Shown piece by piece: positions 1 through 8,736 of a stretch of 14,570 nt of DNA. Source of the stretch: CAZERT01 sp964630015 (GTDB lineage: Bacteria; Patescibacteriota; Microgenomatia; UBA10105; UBA927); the NCBI GenBank assembly GCA_964630015.1, contig CAZVTJ010000020.1, positions 1 through 14,570 on the forward strand, given 5' to 3'. Both the position numbers and the translations under genes were made by a program. Within the stretch, counting starts at the first letter, position 1; every line of letters starts with the position of its first letter. Under the pieces are notes generated by a model. It saw only the letters and a program-made list of their open reading frames with translations, made no database searches and had not been told where the DNA came from.

Positions 1-3000
1 AGTGGAAATTCCCAAATTGCATCTGGTTATTGGAATGGATATCATCATGGATCGTATACCCCTGGCAGTTCGGCGTGGTTATCGTCCAATCGGGAGATTG
101 CTCAACTTCCTTCACAAAATAGGTAACGCCCTGATACAGATCGGCAAACCGTGCTGTTCCCGGGAAACTGTTTGAATCAGTGATCACAGATTGAACCGGT
201 GTGCCTGAACAAGAGGCATTGTCATACAATTCCATTGTCCAGCCATCCAATGTGGATTCTCCGTCATCGCGCAGAGCATTCATATTACTGTCTTCATATT
301 TCGTAACATATAGAGGGATTAATTTCCGGGTATTGGTGAACGTACAGACAACGGTATGGTCTTTTGCAACGGTTAGCGAGTTGTTTATACCGGGTCGCAC
401 CGGCGTTTTATTATCCGTACACTCCAGCATGGTCGTAAAGTCTGTCAGATCACCGGATTCGGACACATAGTACGTTCCGGTATTGACGGTTTTCGTATCC
501 GTAGAAAGCGGTTCCGTACCGTTTTCCCCGGTTTTTATCGATGCAATCTGATCCCCATTCGGTGTTGTCCCAATTGCAAGCAATACCTGTTTTCCCGGAC
601 CGGACCATACTTTATTAAGAGTAATCGTTCCCGTATCGCGCGTATTAGTAAACGTGCACGACATGTGTTCCCCTGGACGAAGTGCAACGGACATTGTTCC
701 ATACCAAAAGGTATTTTGTGGAATGGAAAGATCCATATTGGATTCACATTGCACGATCTCCGAAGTCCAATCAGATACTTGTGTTTCGGTAATATCGTAA
801 AACGTTGGAGTCAAATTGGAAAACACAATCGAATCATCGTAAGTAGAATCCCCGTCATTATCATCATCAAGAACAAACGATGAGCTTTGTGCGCCCATTT
901 TTTGGAAGGTGAAGGAAAAATCCGTTCCGCTGTTTTGGGAATCGACTTTTGTTATCGTAATACTACCAAGGGGCATATTACCAAAATCCACATTTGAAAC
1001 GGACTGACCGCTTGTGAGCGTTATATCGGAGGGATCAACCGATGTCTGGCTATATCCGGATTGGGCCACTTCCCGTACTTTATATGTTGCAAGACCAAGA
1101 TTGGTAAACGAATAATTTCCGGTCGCATCCGTCGTTGTAGTTTGATCCACAGATCCGTCCGCGTTTTTATCCAGAGTAATCGTCCATCCGGGAATTCCCT
1201 GCTCAGACGGGTCTTTGATTCCATTCCCGTTACCATCCGCATACTTTTGCCCGGAGATGGAACCAAGCGTCTGTTTATTAATGACGGTAATCGTAATGAT
1301 CTGACCCGGCAAGGTAATAAACTGGATTCCTTCTGTTAGCAGATCAAGATCGGTTACCCCCCAAATACCTGCGTACACATACGCGCTATCGGGAAGTTCG
1401 GTAAGGGTATGTAATCCGGAATTAAGTGAAATATCCTTCGGAGACGATTCGGAAATATCGTACTTGGAATTATCGATTTCCACCGTAAAGGTATGGTCGT
1501 CGCTTACATCCGTCGTTCCGTCCGGAGCCACCACATCCTTATGCAGATGGATGGTTCCCTGTTTATCGTCATTGGTAATCGTGCAGGTTGCCTCATCCCC
1601 GACACCCAGGGTTATGGTCGATCCAAGAACCGGTGCTTGACTGTTGAGGACACAACTCCACTGGCTCGGGGTATATCCACCCGATCCGGCAGATTCGGAT
1701 AACGTATAGGTATCTGCCTGAAAATCAACAGTACTGTCTGCCGGACTCGGCGACATAAGATACGATACGATTTGGGATGATCCGGTTGCGGACAATATCC
1801 AGTCGGTTGCATTGGATGATCCGCCGTTATCGTTGATTACGGACTTGCGAAGATGAAGTTTTGGAGCAATATCATTGTTGGTGATCGTACAGGTTTTTTC
1901 CACACCCCAGTCTATCGTTCCCGAACATCCACTCCCGATTGTTTTTTGATACCCGTACACCGAATCTTCATCAACACTGTATGTGCCACTGTTGGGAATA
2001 GTAAACCCAACGATCGTTCCTGATTCCGATCCAGCAAACGATGATGGTGTCGGAAGCGATGTTCCACTAACGCGCATCGTGAAATCACCGGCCTTTTTGG
2101 TTCCCCCGTTATCGTTAATTACATGTTTGATAACCGTTAATTTCGGTAATTTGTTATTGGTAAAGGTGCAGGTGATTGATTCACCAGGATCAAGATCGAC
2201 CGTAACCAATCCAGTGCGCGCGTTAACTGTTGTTCCTCCATCGGGATCGGTACATGTAAGAGCCGGACTCAATACCCAACCGGAAGGAATCGTTTCCGTA
2301 ATATCATAGGTGCCGGGTACGATATTTGAAAAATTCGCCGATCCGGTCTGACCCGTTGTGGTTATGGAAAACGAATGGGTCGGTAATGCGGTACTGGTGA
2401 AAGAAAATGTCCCGTTCCCGCCAAGCGTATTTTTCCGGATCGTAATCGATCCGCGCTGGGTATTGGAAAAAACACAGGTAACCGTTTCGCCGGAGGAAAC
2501 CGAAATAGCACTCACCGGACTTTGGTCCGAACAGACCGCGCTGGTAAGATCCCATCCTGAAGGAACGATTTCCGATACGGAGTACGTACCCGGAGCCATC
2601 CACCCGGAGTCGTTTGTCTGCCCATCCCGTAACGTAAAATGCGAACCGGACCAGCTGGGGACAAACTCAAATGACGTATTTGAACCGTCCGGAAGCGTTT
2701 GTTTTTCGATAATAATTTTCCCGACCGTAATGGGTATGGAGTATGTATCGGTATCCGGATCCGATTCAACGGAATCGGCAGTTACGGTATTTACCAAATT
2801 CCCACCTGCGGAAAGCTCATCCGCGGAAACGGTATGGTTGCAGGAATATGTCCAGATTTCGGTTGTCTGGAGTTTTGAATCGGCATTCGTATCTCCGGAA
2901 ATATATGTTGGCGTACTGTCGCATTTCGGATCGGTAACAGTCAGACCCGACAATACCTGATTACCCGTATTCGTGACGGCAAATGAGTAATCCACAATCT

Positions 3001-4831
3001 GACCTGCATGCGTTATGGCAGTTGTCGTGGAGGATTTCACAACCTGAAGGGAAGGATGCAATTTTGTATTCGTAAACGTACAAACGATCAAATCCCCAAC
3101 AGCTCCCACCGATAATCCGGATATGGTCCTGCCATTGCCCGATCCGTACGGAAGACTATTCTTTGTACATGACCAGCTTGGAATATAGGCATCCCCGTTT
3201 GTTCCGCTATGTGCAGATTCGACAATTTCATAGGTACCAAGAGGGGCATATTGGGCTCCGGTGGTGCCATCACCGTAGATTGTTGACGAAAATGACCTCG
3301 ATCCGTTTACTGCAAAATCCCAACCGGTAGAAGGATCATCCGGGGTAACATCTTTGACGATTTCGATGTTGCCGGCATTACGGGTATTGGTGATTGTACA
3401 AACGATATCATCGTTTTTACCAACCGGTAGGGAAAGCGGTCCGGATCCGTTTTGAGTTTTTGCAGGACCGCCGTCATATGTTGTCTTTCCGCGATCAACA
3501 CAGGAAATGGTGCTTCCGTAATCGGATAGTGTTGTTCCCGTATATGCGGTTTCCCCAACCTGTATCGTCGAACCGGGATTTACACTCGTTCCTGCACCGA
3601 TAATAATTTGCCCTGTTGTTCCATTCCCAATATTTTCGACTTCATGATGTTTTGTCGATTCATCCACATAGAGCGTGAATCTTCCTGCATCATCTGTCGG
3701 CGTAAGTTTTTTAATTACTTCTACGGTTGCCGCATACGGTACCGTAATTGGAACCTGGAAACCATTATTACAATTACATTTTGAAGGCGCACCTGGAACC
3801 GTATCCAACGGACCAGTACAGGCTGAACTATTTTGTTCCCAACTAGTGCAGTACGGAACATTGAGTACATTGTTTCCATCCGGATCCGCACATTTGACCG
3901 TCATAGTTATTTCCGGATGTACCTGGGATGAACTGGCAATATCACCGCACATATTATTGTCGAAGTCAAACCATGGAGGAACCGGAGCATATGGTAAGGA
4001 AGAAATGGAACAGGAACCGTTTAATGCACTTGTCTGTCCCGCAGTGGCAAAATACAATCCGACATTATATCGTTGGGTTGATGTTGACTGAACATCCCAA
4101 ATAGCCTTAAATTGCACCGTATCATCCGGGGACGTACACCCGCCATCAGCATCCAGAATCTGGACTGCGGATACGCTTGCAATAGAAACATCATTTGCCG
4201 TGCAATTAAGATGACTGCCATATAAATCTTCCATACATTTATTGTCTATGCTTATGACGGAAGATGAGGAAACGGAAGACTGTAGAAGAAGTTTATTTTC
4301 GTTTTGGGTTGGTTCGGGGACTACCGTCGGGGTTGGTGATGCAGGCGGAGATTTATCGGGACTTTCCAGCCACTTCATTTCATCATCGGAAATCGTTACC
4401 GCATCGGCGGGACCTTCGGAAATGACCTGCAAATTTCCGTTTTCAACAATAAACATCTGCCTGTATGTCCAGGAATCCTGCGCTGATGCATATTTTGCGA
4501 TCCCCTTTTCCGGACGCTGGTTTATACAAGAATCGGAAGAACAGGATCCGATAAAAACGGTTTTCGTAAATTCCGGATTTTGCTTATCTTCCCCTTGTAC
4601 ACCATCAATTTTTCCCGATGCAAGCCGGTATGATAATACGTACTGAACCTTATTTTTTGTCGAAACTGATACTGTTATTTCATTGGTTGCTTGTGTATAT
4701 ATAATGTTGGCAACAGGATTACTTGGAGTAGCAGCAAGCAGGATGCCAACCCACGGGGAGAACAACGACTGAACGAGAAGAAGAACACTATTTCCTACCG
4801 CAATACATTTGTTTCGGATGGATCGCTTCAT
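1..4831 (-). CDS. Giant secreted surface protein of ~100-residue prealbumin/SdrD-B-like repeats (3' end outside window)
   Basis: I read this frame by eye from the ATG at 4831 to the left edge and found no stop, giving 1610 visible residues. The N-terminus (MKRSIRNK, then a hydrophobic stretch to about residue 33 ending LLAATP) is a Sec signal peptide, so the product is exported. Residues about 36-150 are a unique domain, followed by a Pro-rich linker (PTPTVVPEPT). A Cys-rich domain covers about 205-375. From about 378 onward the protein is beta modules, each ending in a motif like C-T-F/I-T-N-T/N/D (Cys at 478, 584, 786, 888, 981, 1083, 1392, 1496). A DUF11-like module (about 588-690, AGQIVDYSFAVTNTGNQ) and an SdrD-B module (about 1185-1285, DGNGNGIKDPSEQGIPGW) are embedded; a second SdrD-B-like unit starts near 1500. 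These families are known as stalk or adhesin modules of bacterial surface proteins; a role in attachment is inference. The start is chosen for the signal peptide and for the promoter at 4869-4898; no Shine-Dalgarno is visible. The anchoring C-terminus is outside the window. Confidence 0.9.
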   Translation of the reverse strand, partial: MKRSIRNKCIAVGNSVLLLVQSLFSPWVGILLAATPSNPVANIIYTQATNEITVSVSTKNKVQYVLSYRLASGKIDGVQGEDKQNPEFTKTVFIGSCSSDSCINQRPEKGIAKYASAQDSWTYRQMFIVENGNLQVISEGPADAVTISDDEMKWLESPDKSPPASPTPTVVPEPTQNENKLLLQSSVSSSSVISIDNKCMEDLYGSHLNCTANDVSIASVSAVQILDADGGCTSPDDTVQFKAIWDVQSTSTQRYNVGLYFATAGQTSALNGSCSISSLPYAPVPPWFDFDNNMCGDIASSSQVHPEITMTVKCADPDGNNVLNVPYCTSWEQNSSACTGPLDTVPGAPSKCNCNNGFQVPITVPYAATVEVIKKLTPTDDAGRFTLYVDESTKHHEVENIGNGTTGQIIIGAGTSVNPGSTIQVGETAYTGTTLSDYGSTISCVDRGKTTYDGGPAKTQNGSGPLSLPVGKNDDIVCTITNTRNAGNIEIVKDVTPDDPSTGWDFAVNGSRSFSSTIYGDGTTGAQYAPLGTYEIVESAHSGTNGDAYIPSWSCTKNSLPYGSGNGRTISGLSVGAVGDLIVCTFTNTKLHPSLQVVKSSTTTAITHAGQIVDYSFAVTNTGNQVLSGLTVTDPKCDSTPTYISGDTNADSKLQTTEIWTYSCNHTVSADELSAGGNLVNTVTADSVESDPDTDTYSIPITVGKIIIEKQTLPDGSNTSFEFVPSWSGSHFTLRDGQTNDSGWMAPGTYSVSEIVPSGWDLTSAVCSDQSPVSAISVSSGETVTCVFSNTQRGSITIRKNTLGGNGTFSFTSTALPTHSFSITTTGQTGSANFSNIVPGTYDITETIPSGWVLSPALTCTDPDGGTTVNARTGLVTVDLDPGESITCTFTNNKLPKLTVIKHVINDNGGTKKAGDFTMRVSGTSLPTPSSFAGSESGTIVGFTIPNSGTYSVDEDSVYGYQKTIGSGCSGTIDWGVEKTCTITNNDIAPKLHLRKSVINDNGGSSNATDWILSATGSSQIVSYLMSPSPADSTVDFQADTYTLSESAGSGGYTPSQWSCVLNSQAPVLGSTITLGVGDEATCTITNDDKQGTIHLHKDVVAPDGTTDVSDDHTFTVEIDNSKYDISESSPKDISLNSGLHTLTELPDSAYVYAGIWGVTDLDLLTEGIQFITLPGQIITITVINKQTLGSISGQKYADGNGNGIKDPSEQGIPGWTITLDKNADGSVDQTTTTDATGNYSFTNLGLATYKVREVAQSGYSQTSVDPSDITLTSGQSVSNVDFGNMPLGSITITKVDSQNSGTDFSFTFQKMGAQSSSFVLDDDNDGDSTYDDSIVFSNLTPTFYDITETQVSDWTSEIVQCESNMDLSIPQNTFWYGTMSVALRPGEHMSCTFTNTRDTGTITLNKVWSGPGKQVLLAIGTTPNGDQIASIKTGENGTEPLSTDTKTVNTGTYYVSESGDLTDFTTMLECTDNKTPVRPGINNSLTVAKDHTVVCTFTNTRKLIPLYVTKYEDSNMNALRDDGESTLDGWTMELYDNASCSGTPVQSVITDSNSFPGTARFADLYQGVTYFVKEVEQSPDWTITTPNCQGYTIHDDIHSNNQMQFGNFH
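338..3735 (-). repeat. Coding tandem repeats, ~100 residues per unit, each with a Cys pair
   Basis: The motif C-T/V-F/I-T/S-N recurs at residues 478, 584, 786, 888, 981, 1083, 1392 and 1496 of the surface protein. A Cys-less version (TVINKQ) sits near 1181. Spacings are 106, 202, 102, 93, 102, 98, 211 and 104 residues, so the period is about 100, with the DUF11 and SdrD-B modules filling the two double-length gaps. Most units carry a second Cys about 15-30 residues earlier (for example WSC, AVCSD, LTCTD, LECTD), suggesting a disulfide at a fixed place in each domain. Two units share a VINDNGG start. The units are diverged at DNA level, so this is old duplication rather than a recent array. 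Confidence 0.75.
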
Positions 4832-4868
4832 AATAATAGTAAATATAGCTCGGGCAGCGATCAACGGG

Positions 4869-4898
4869 AGTATAGCACACATGCAATAATAAGGGCAA
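4869..4898 (-). promoter_or_regulatory. Sigma70-type promoter of the surface protein gene
   Basis: On the minus strand TTGCCC (4898-4893) is followed after 18 nt by TATACT (4874-4869), which is preceded by TG and one base (an extended -10). Transcription would start near 4862, giving a leader of about 30 nt before the ATG at 4831. This rules out the in-frame ATG at 4882, which would lie inside the promoter. Confidence 0.5.
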
Positions 4899-4989
4899 TA
4901 CAGTGCAATAATTCCGTCTTTTTCATATGTCAAAAAATTCCTTTTTTCCGTATGATGCGAAGACTATAACAGACCGATAGAAATTTTTA

Positions 4990-5005
4990 AGTGATTTATA
5001 TCACT
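4990..5005. promoter_or_regulatory. Dyad AGTGAT-N4-ATCACT in the intergenic region
   Basis: This is a perfect 6-bp inverted repeat with a 4-nt centre, about 90 bp upstream of the surface gene promoter and about 55 bp downstream of the phosphoketolase stop. The TGAT-N4-ATCA core resembles CRP/FNR-family operators, which is inference only. On the plus strand it is followed by a run of T after AATA, so it could also be a weak terminator, but no plus-strand gene ends here. The rest of 4832-5058 is AT-rich with no gene I can support. Confidence 0.25.
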
Positions 5006-5058
5006 AATATTTTTTTACGAAAAAGAGGATTCACGGAAATAATTTTCACTTTTTTTAA

Positions 5059-7458
5059 CTAGACAATCCCTTCCGGAGAGCGCTTTCCGTCCAACGCTTC
5101 CCGTTCCTGTGGAGACAGTATCCCTTCCTCTTCTTTTCCAATGGCACGCAGATATTCGCGGATAATATGGAGCCACGATGTTTTATTGATCCATAGAAGT
5201 CCGTCTGCCCCAAGCGTGCCGCCTTCATTGATAAACCCGAATCCCCGCACCGATTTTCCGTTCCACAATCCCTGCAGTGCCCCGATCATTGGTTCCGGTC
5301 TGGTATGGCAAACCAAAAATACCGATGAGGAATTCGGGGCAAGGACCGACGAACGGACCGCATCCGGCGCCAAATGTTCCTGTTCCCCACTGTTGCGGGC
5401 CGACCGGAACCTTCCTGGTTCGAACAAATAGGAAAGTGCAACCGGAATATCATGATCTTTGAGCCGCTTTGCGGCCAATAAACATTCACGGAGCTGATAG
5501 CTACCTATGGCACAGAGTGTAATACGCGCTTCCTCCGGTTTATGCTCTGCCCAAGGAATCCGTACTGCACCGTTAAGTACCGCAGACCGTGCCTCATCCG
5601 TGGTAAACAGATCGGGAAATATGCGCTTTGAAGCAACAACCGTCCATAACTGGCCGTGTGTCTGATACAGGTGGAGCATCATCGCAAGGGACATATTGTA
5701 ATCGGCCGGAAATACCACACGGGATACATCGGAGGATTCCCCCAACATCACTTCCGACAGGGAAGAATCCTGATGGGATTGTTCATTCTTCCCGTTTTCC
5801 CAGGTATGGGATGCAACAACAAGCGGAATGGACAGCCATTTCGGGGGCCGGCCGGCATCTTTTAGGTGTTTGGCGAAAATAATTTCCTGACGTAGTTCCC
5901 CTGCCATTTTCATACCAAATGCTTCATACGTCACGATAATATTGATTCCGCCTTTATTACCGTATGCCGCTCCGGCTACTGCTTCTTCATTAAGGGCTGT
6001 CACGACTTTCCCGAAAATCGACTCCTCGTTCCCTTCCTCCGTATTGACGACGCGGAATTTCAGTTTTTCCAGCGTTGTAACCATTCTGTTGGAGCGGAGT
6101 TCATCGGGATTGCCGACGCGGGGACGCAAATGGCTGTTTTGTTCCACAATTGCACTAAATCCCTCATCTATTGCGCTCATTGGTGCGGAAGTTGTCCATG
6201 TCGACACATCGTCCCTGGACTGTGAAATGGGATGAAAATCAATGGATGGAACCACTTCAAGGGACACGTCACGATTTGCAATCGAATTATCCCGCTCCTT
6301 TACGCGAAGTGAACTTTCATGACGACTTAAGACGTCAAGCGCCGGTTTCAAATCCTCAAGCGGCACCCACAATTTTTTTGCATGGTGGTTAAACAAATCC
6401 CGCATGACATCATCAATATATGGCGATGTATCGATGGGCAAATCATGGGCAGCATTCGTGCCTTCGTTATAGAACCCGGCCCCTTTGGGAGCAATGGCAA
6501 CGGCGTACGGAATACGAACCGGATACCGATCCTGCGCAAATCCCGTCTGACCCCGACGTTCCAGTTTCTCTTCCGAATCCAAAATTGCCCATACAAATGC
6601 CGACGGGTCACGTCCATCGACAATAAACGGGTCAAAATGGGCAAGGCGAAGATATTCCATAAACCACGGAATCCCCCCTTGTTGGAACATTGTGGAACGT
6701 TGATCGATGCGCCTGCCGTTTGCAATCATGATTGGGGTAATAAGCCCCGAGTCCTCACTTCTCCACCAGAGCGGTACCCAATCGTCTCCCCGCTGTTCGT
6801 CAAATGCACCGTCTGACAAAAACGATACCAGTCGTTCACCCGGAAGCGGCATATGGGCATATTGAACGGACGTAAATCCCAAATACCCGCCTTCCATAAT
6901 TCCGCCTGCCGTATTGTGGTTAACATGGGAACCCCGTGGTGAATCCTGCACACCGTGTTCGTTTAATGCATAGGAATAGAAATCGCCCGTAAACCGGGAC
7001 AGTCCTTCTTCCGTCAGGGAATACCGTTTGGCGTGCTCCTCGGAAAGATTGTTCAGAAGTAAATTGACGCTATCGATTGCCGATACCGTATGACCCTGGG
7101 ACATAAGCCACCCACGGGTGAAACCGCTCAGTGCGTTTGCCGCCATATACCCCACATACGCAGGAACCATGTTAAGTGATCCGCCGACATGCCCTTCGGG
7201 AGCTTTTTTAAAATCTTCTTTCTCAAAATCCCTGCCGTCAAGGTGAACCTTGTTTACATAACTGGAAAGGACAACAAGCCACATTGCCGCATTTGCAATA
7301 CGATCGGCTGCCGCCAACACCGCATAGGGATCTTCCCCATCACCACGGATATTCTGGTCCTGAAGTTTTTTAACGAGTGCCGAAACACGTTCAATCGTTT
7401 CTTTCGTATGGCGGATCATGCCATACCCGTTTAACCACTGAGTATATGAGTCTGTCAT
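5059..7458 (-). CDS. xfp: Divergent phosphoketolase (XFP family, ThDP-dependent)
   Basis: The 799-residue length matches full phosphoketolases, which split xylulose-5-P (or fructose-6-P) with phosphate to acetyl-phosphate plus an aldose phosphate in the cytoplasm. Family landmarks appear in order: EGHVGG (His90), SQGHTV (His123), SHVNHNTAGG (His178) with MEGGYLG (Glu189), an NPDELRSNRM segment (450-459) equivalent to PDETASNRL, YEAF (511-514), and SHTW with SHQD (His551 and His562). The ThDP diphosphate motif is aberrant: the usual GDGEAETGP is SDGAFDEQRG (215-224), followed by ANG at 246-248. The match is clear, but this is a remote subfamily. Some remote members have been labelled xylulose-5-P 3-epimerase in databases, so the exact reaction is uncertain. 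It lies 78 bp downstream of acetate kinase on the same strand, which supports acetyl-phosphate as product. There is no Shine-Dalgarno; an AATAAT box (7467-7472) sits 8 nt before the ATG. Confidence 0.88.
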   Translation of the reverse strand: MTDSYTQWLNGYGMIRHTKETIERVSALVKKLQDQNIRGDGEDPYAVLAAADRIANAAMWLVVLSSYVNKVHLDGRDFEKEDFKKAPEGHVGGSLNMVPAYVGYMAANALSGFTRGWLMSQGHTVSAIDSVNLLLNNLSEEHAKRYSLTEEGLSRFTGDFYSYALNEHGVQDSPRGSHVNHNTAGGIMEGGYLGFTSVQYAHMPLPGERLVSFLSDGAFDEQRGDDWVPLWWRSEDSGLITPIMIANGRRIDQRSTMFQQGGIPWFMEYLRLAHFDPFIVDGRDPSAFVWAILDSEEKLERRGQTGFAQDRYPVRIPYAVAIAPKGAGFYNEGTNAAHDLPIDTSPYIDDVMRDLFNHHAKKLWVPLEDLKPALDVLSRHESSLRVKERDNSIANRDVSLEVVPSIDFHPISQSRDDVSTWTTSAPMSAIDEGFSAIVEQNSHLRPRVGNPDELRSNRMVTTLEKLKFRVVNTEEGNEESIFGKVVTALNEEAVAGAAYGNKGGINIIVTYEAFGMKMAGELRQEIIFAKHLKDAGRPPKWLSIPLVVASHTWENGKNEQSHQDSSLSEVMLGESSDVSRVVFPADYNMSLAMMLHLYQTHGQLWTVVASKRIFPDLFTTDEARSAVLNGAVRIPWAEHKPEEARITLCAIGSYQLRECLLAAKRLKDHDIPVALSYLFEPGRFRSARNSGEQEHLAPDAVRSSVLAPNSSSVFLVCHTRPEPMIGALQGLWNGKSVRGFGFINEGGTLGADGLLWINKTSWLHIIREYLRAIGKEEEGILSPQEREALDGKRSPEGIV

Positions 7459-7536
7459 AGGCAGGAATTATTCCAATACATCTTCGCGTTATTACTATAT
7501 CGGTTTTTATGCGTACCGGGCAAGAGGAAAAGTGTC

Positions 7537-8730
7537 CTAGACCATTGAAACGGTTTCCGTAAAAATCACTGCCGACTCGTCAACAGGAATACAGTACAAT
7601 CCGACCGCTGACTGAGTTTGGGAAATACAACATTCCTTACCGATACATTCGGCATTTTTTTCTTTTGACAGGATGATGCCAAGTGATGATATTAGGACGG
7701 CTATCCGTTCACGGATAAAGGGACTGAGCTCCCCAATACCACCCCCAAAAATAATTGCCTTGGGCATACCGATTGCCGGAATATAGGACGAGATATATTT
7801 AGCAACCCTGTAACAAAACACGTCAACCGCAAGTTTTGCCCGTCTGTCGCTTCCGTACCGGGCAATAAGCGTACGCATATCCCCATCGGTTCCCGACAAA
7901 CCGGCAAGCCCCGATTCCTCATTTAGTATATGCTCCATCTGAAATCCATCCAGCCGTTCCTGTCGGGCAATATAGGACACGAGTCCGGCGTCGATATCCC
8001 CGGTACGCGTCCGCATCATTAGTCCTTCCAGCGGCGTAAACCCCATAGAGGTATCTACCGATACCCCGTTTTTTATCGCACACACCGAACACCCCGAACC
8101 AAGCTGGGCTGTTATGATCGTTGCCTCTTCCAAAGCGGTTCCTGTAAGGCGGATATATCTGTCCCGCATGAACCGGTGGGCAAGTCCGTGAAATCCATAC
8201 CGCCTGATCCCGTATTTTTGAATAAGCGTGAAGGGCAAAGCATAGGTCCGCGCTACCTCCGGCAGGTGTTTATGGAACTGCGTATCAAATACGCCGGCAA
8301 ATACAACACCCGGTCGGAACAATTTCTGCGCCGCACGGATACTTGCAAGAGCGGGAGGATTATGAAGCGGTGCCGGATGGCCAAGATGCTCAAGAGCCCT
8401 TAGGGAAACATCCGTGAGCCGTACGGTTTGGGAAAAGAGTTCACCGCCGTGGACAATCCGGAATCCGACCCGGTCAACCAAGGAAACCGTTTCACCGGGA
8501 AGAAAATACCGCAGGGCGCGGATACATTCCCCAAGCGCTTCCTCATGGTTGGCAACTTTACCGGTATGGGAATACTCTGCGCCACTATCAAAAAACTTCG
8601 CATGGATATCAGCATGGGACCCGATTCCATCCACTTTTCCGCTTACCCTTTTTTGGAATTGGGACTGATCTCCTTCGTACCAGTCGAATTTAACGCTTGA
8701 GCTTCCGCTGTTTATGGACAGGACACGCAT
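7537..8730 (-). CDS. ackA: Acetate kinase
   Basis: At 397 residues it is the typical length for the ASKHA-fold acetate kinase, which converts acetyl-phosphate plus ADP to acetate plus ATP. Visible landmarks are INSGSSSVKF (Asn7), RIVHGGE (Arg91), PLHNPPA, FDTQFH (Asp149), RRYGFHG (His181), VDTSMGFTPLEG, MRTRTGDID (Arg242) and a C-terminal VDES (Glu385). Using the Methanosarcina enzyme as known reference, these correspond to N7, R91, D148, H180, R241 and E384. The segment normally reading HLGNG is QLGSG, so the equivalent of active-site His208 is Gln209. The gene starts 6 bp after the zinc-ribbon gene stop and is followed by the phosphoketolase, so the three are probably cotranscribed. Only a weak AAGAG lies upstream of the ATG, which suggests translational coupling. 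Propionate or butyrate kinase activity is possible but less likely in this context. Confidence 0.93.
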   Translation of the reverse strand: MRVLSINSGSSSVKFDWYEGDQSQFQKRVSGKVDGIGSHADIHAKFFDSGAEYSHTGKVANHEEALGECIRALRYFLPGETVSLVDRVGFRIVHGGELFSQTVRLTDVSLRALEHLGHPAPLHNPPALASIRAAQKLFRPGVVFAGVFDTQFHKHLPEVARTYALPFTLIQKYGIRRYGFHGLAHRFMRDRYIRLTGTALEEATIITAQLGSGCSVCAIKNGVSVDTSMGFTPLEGLMMRTRTGDIDAGLVSYIARQERLDGFQMEHILNEESGLAGLSGTDGDMRTLIARYGSDRRAKLAVDVFCYRVAKYISSYIPAIGMPKAIIFGGGIGELSPFIRERIAVLISSLGIILSKEKNAECIGKECCISQTQSAVGLYCIPVDESAVIFTETVSMV

Positions 8731-8736
8731 ACACTC

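Noticed and set aside
4861..4926. Short open frame beginning MKKTELLHC upstream of the surface protein, with an AAGGAA before it
   Set aside because: It ends after 21 residues in another frame, and the likely promoter of the surface gene lies inside it. The downstream ATG gives a complete signal peptide by itself.
201..4969. Several plus-strand open frames of 60-200 residues opposite the surface protein
   Set aside because: They are mirror frames of a continuous 1610-codon minus-strand gene with clear domains.
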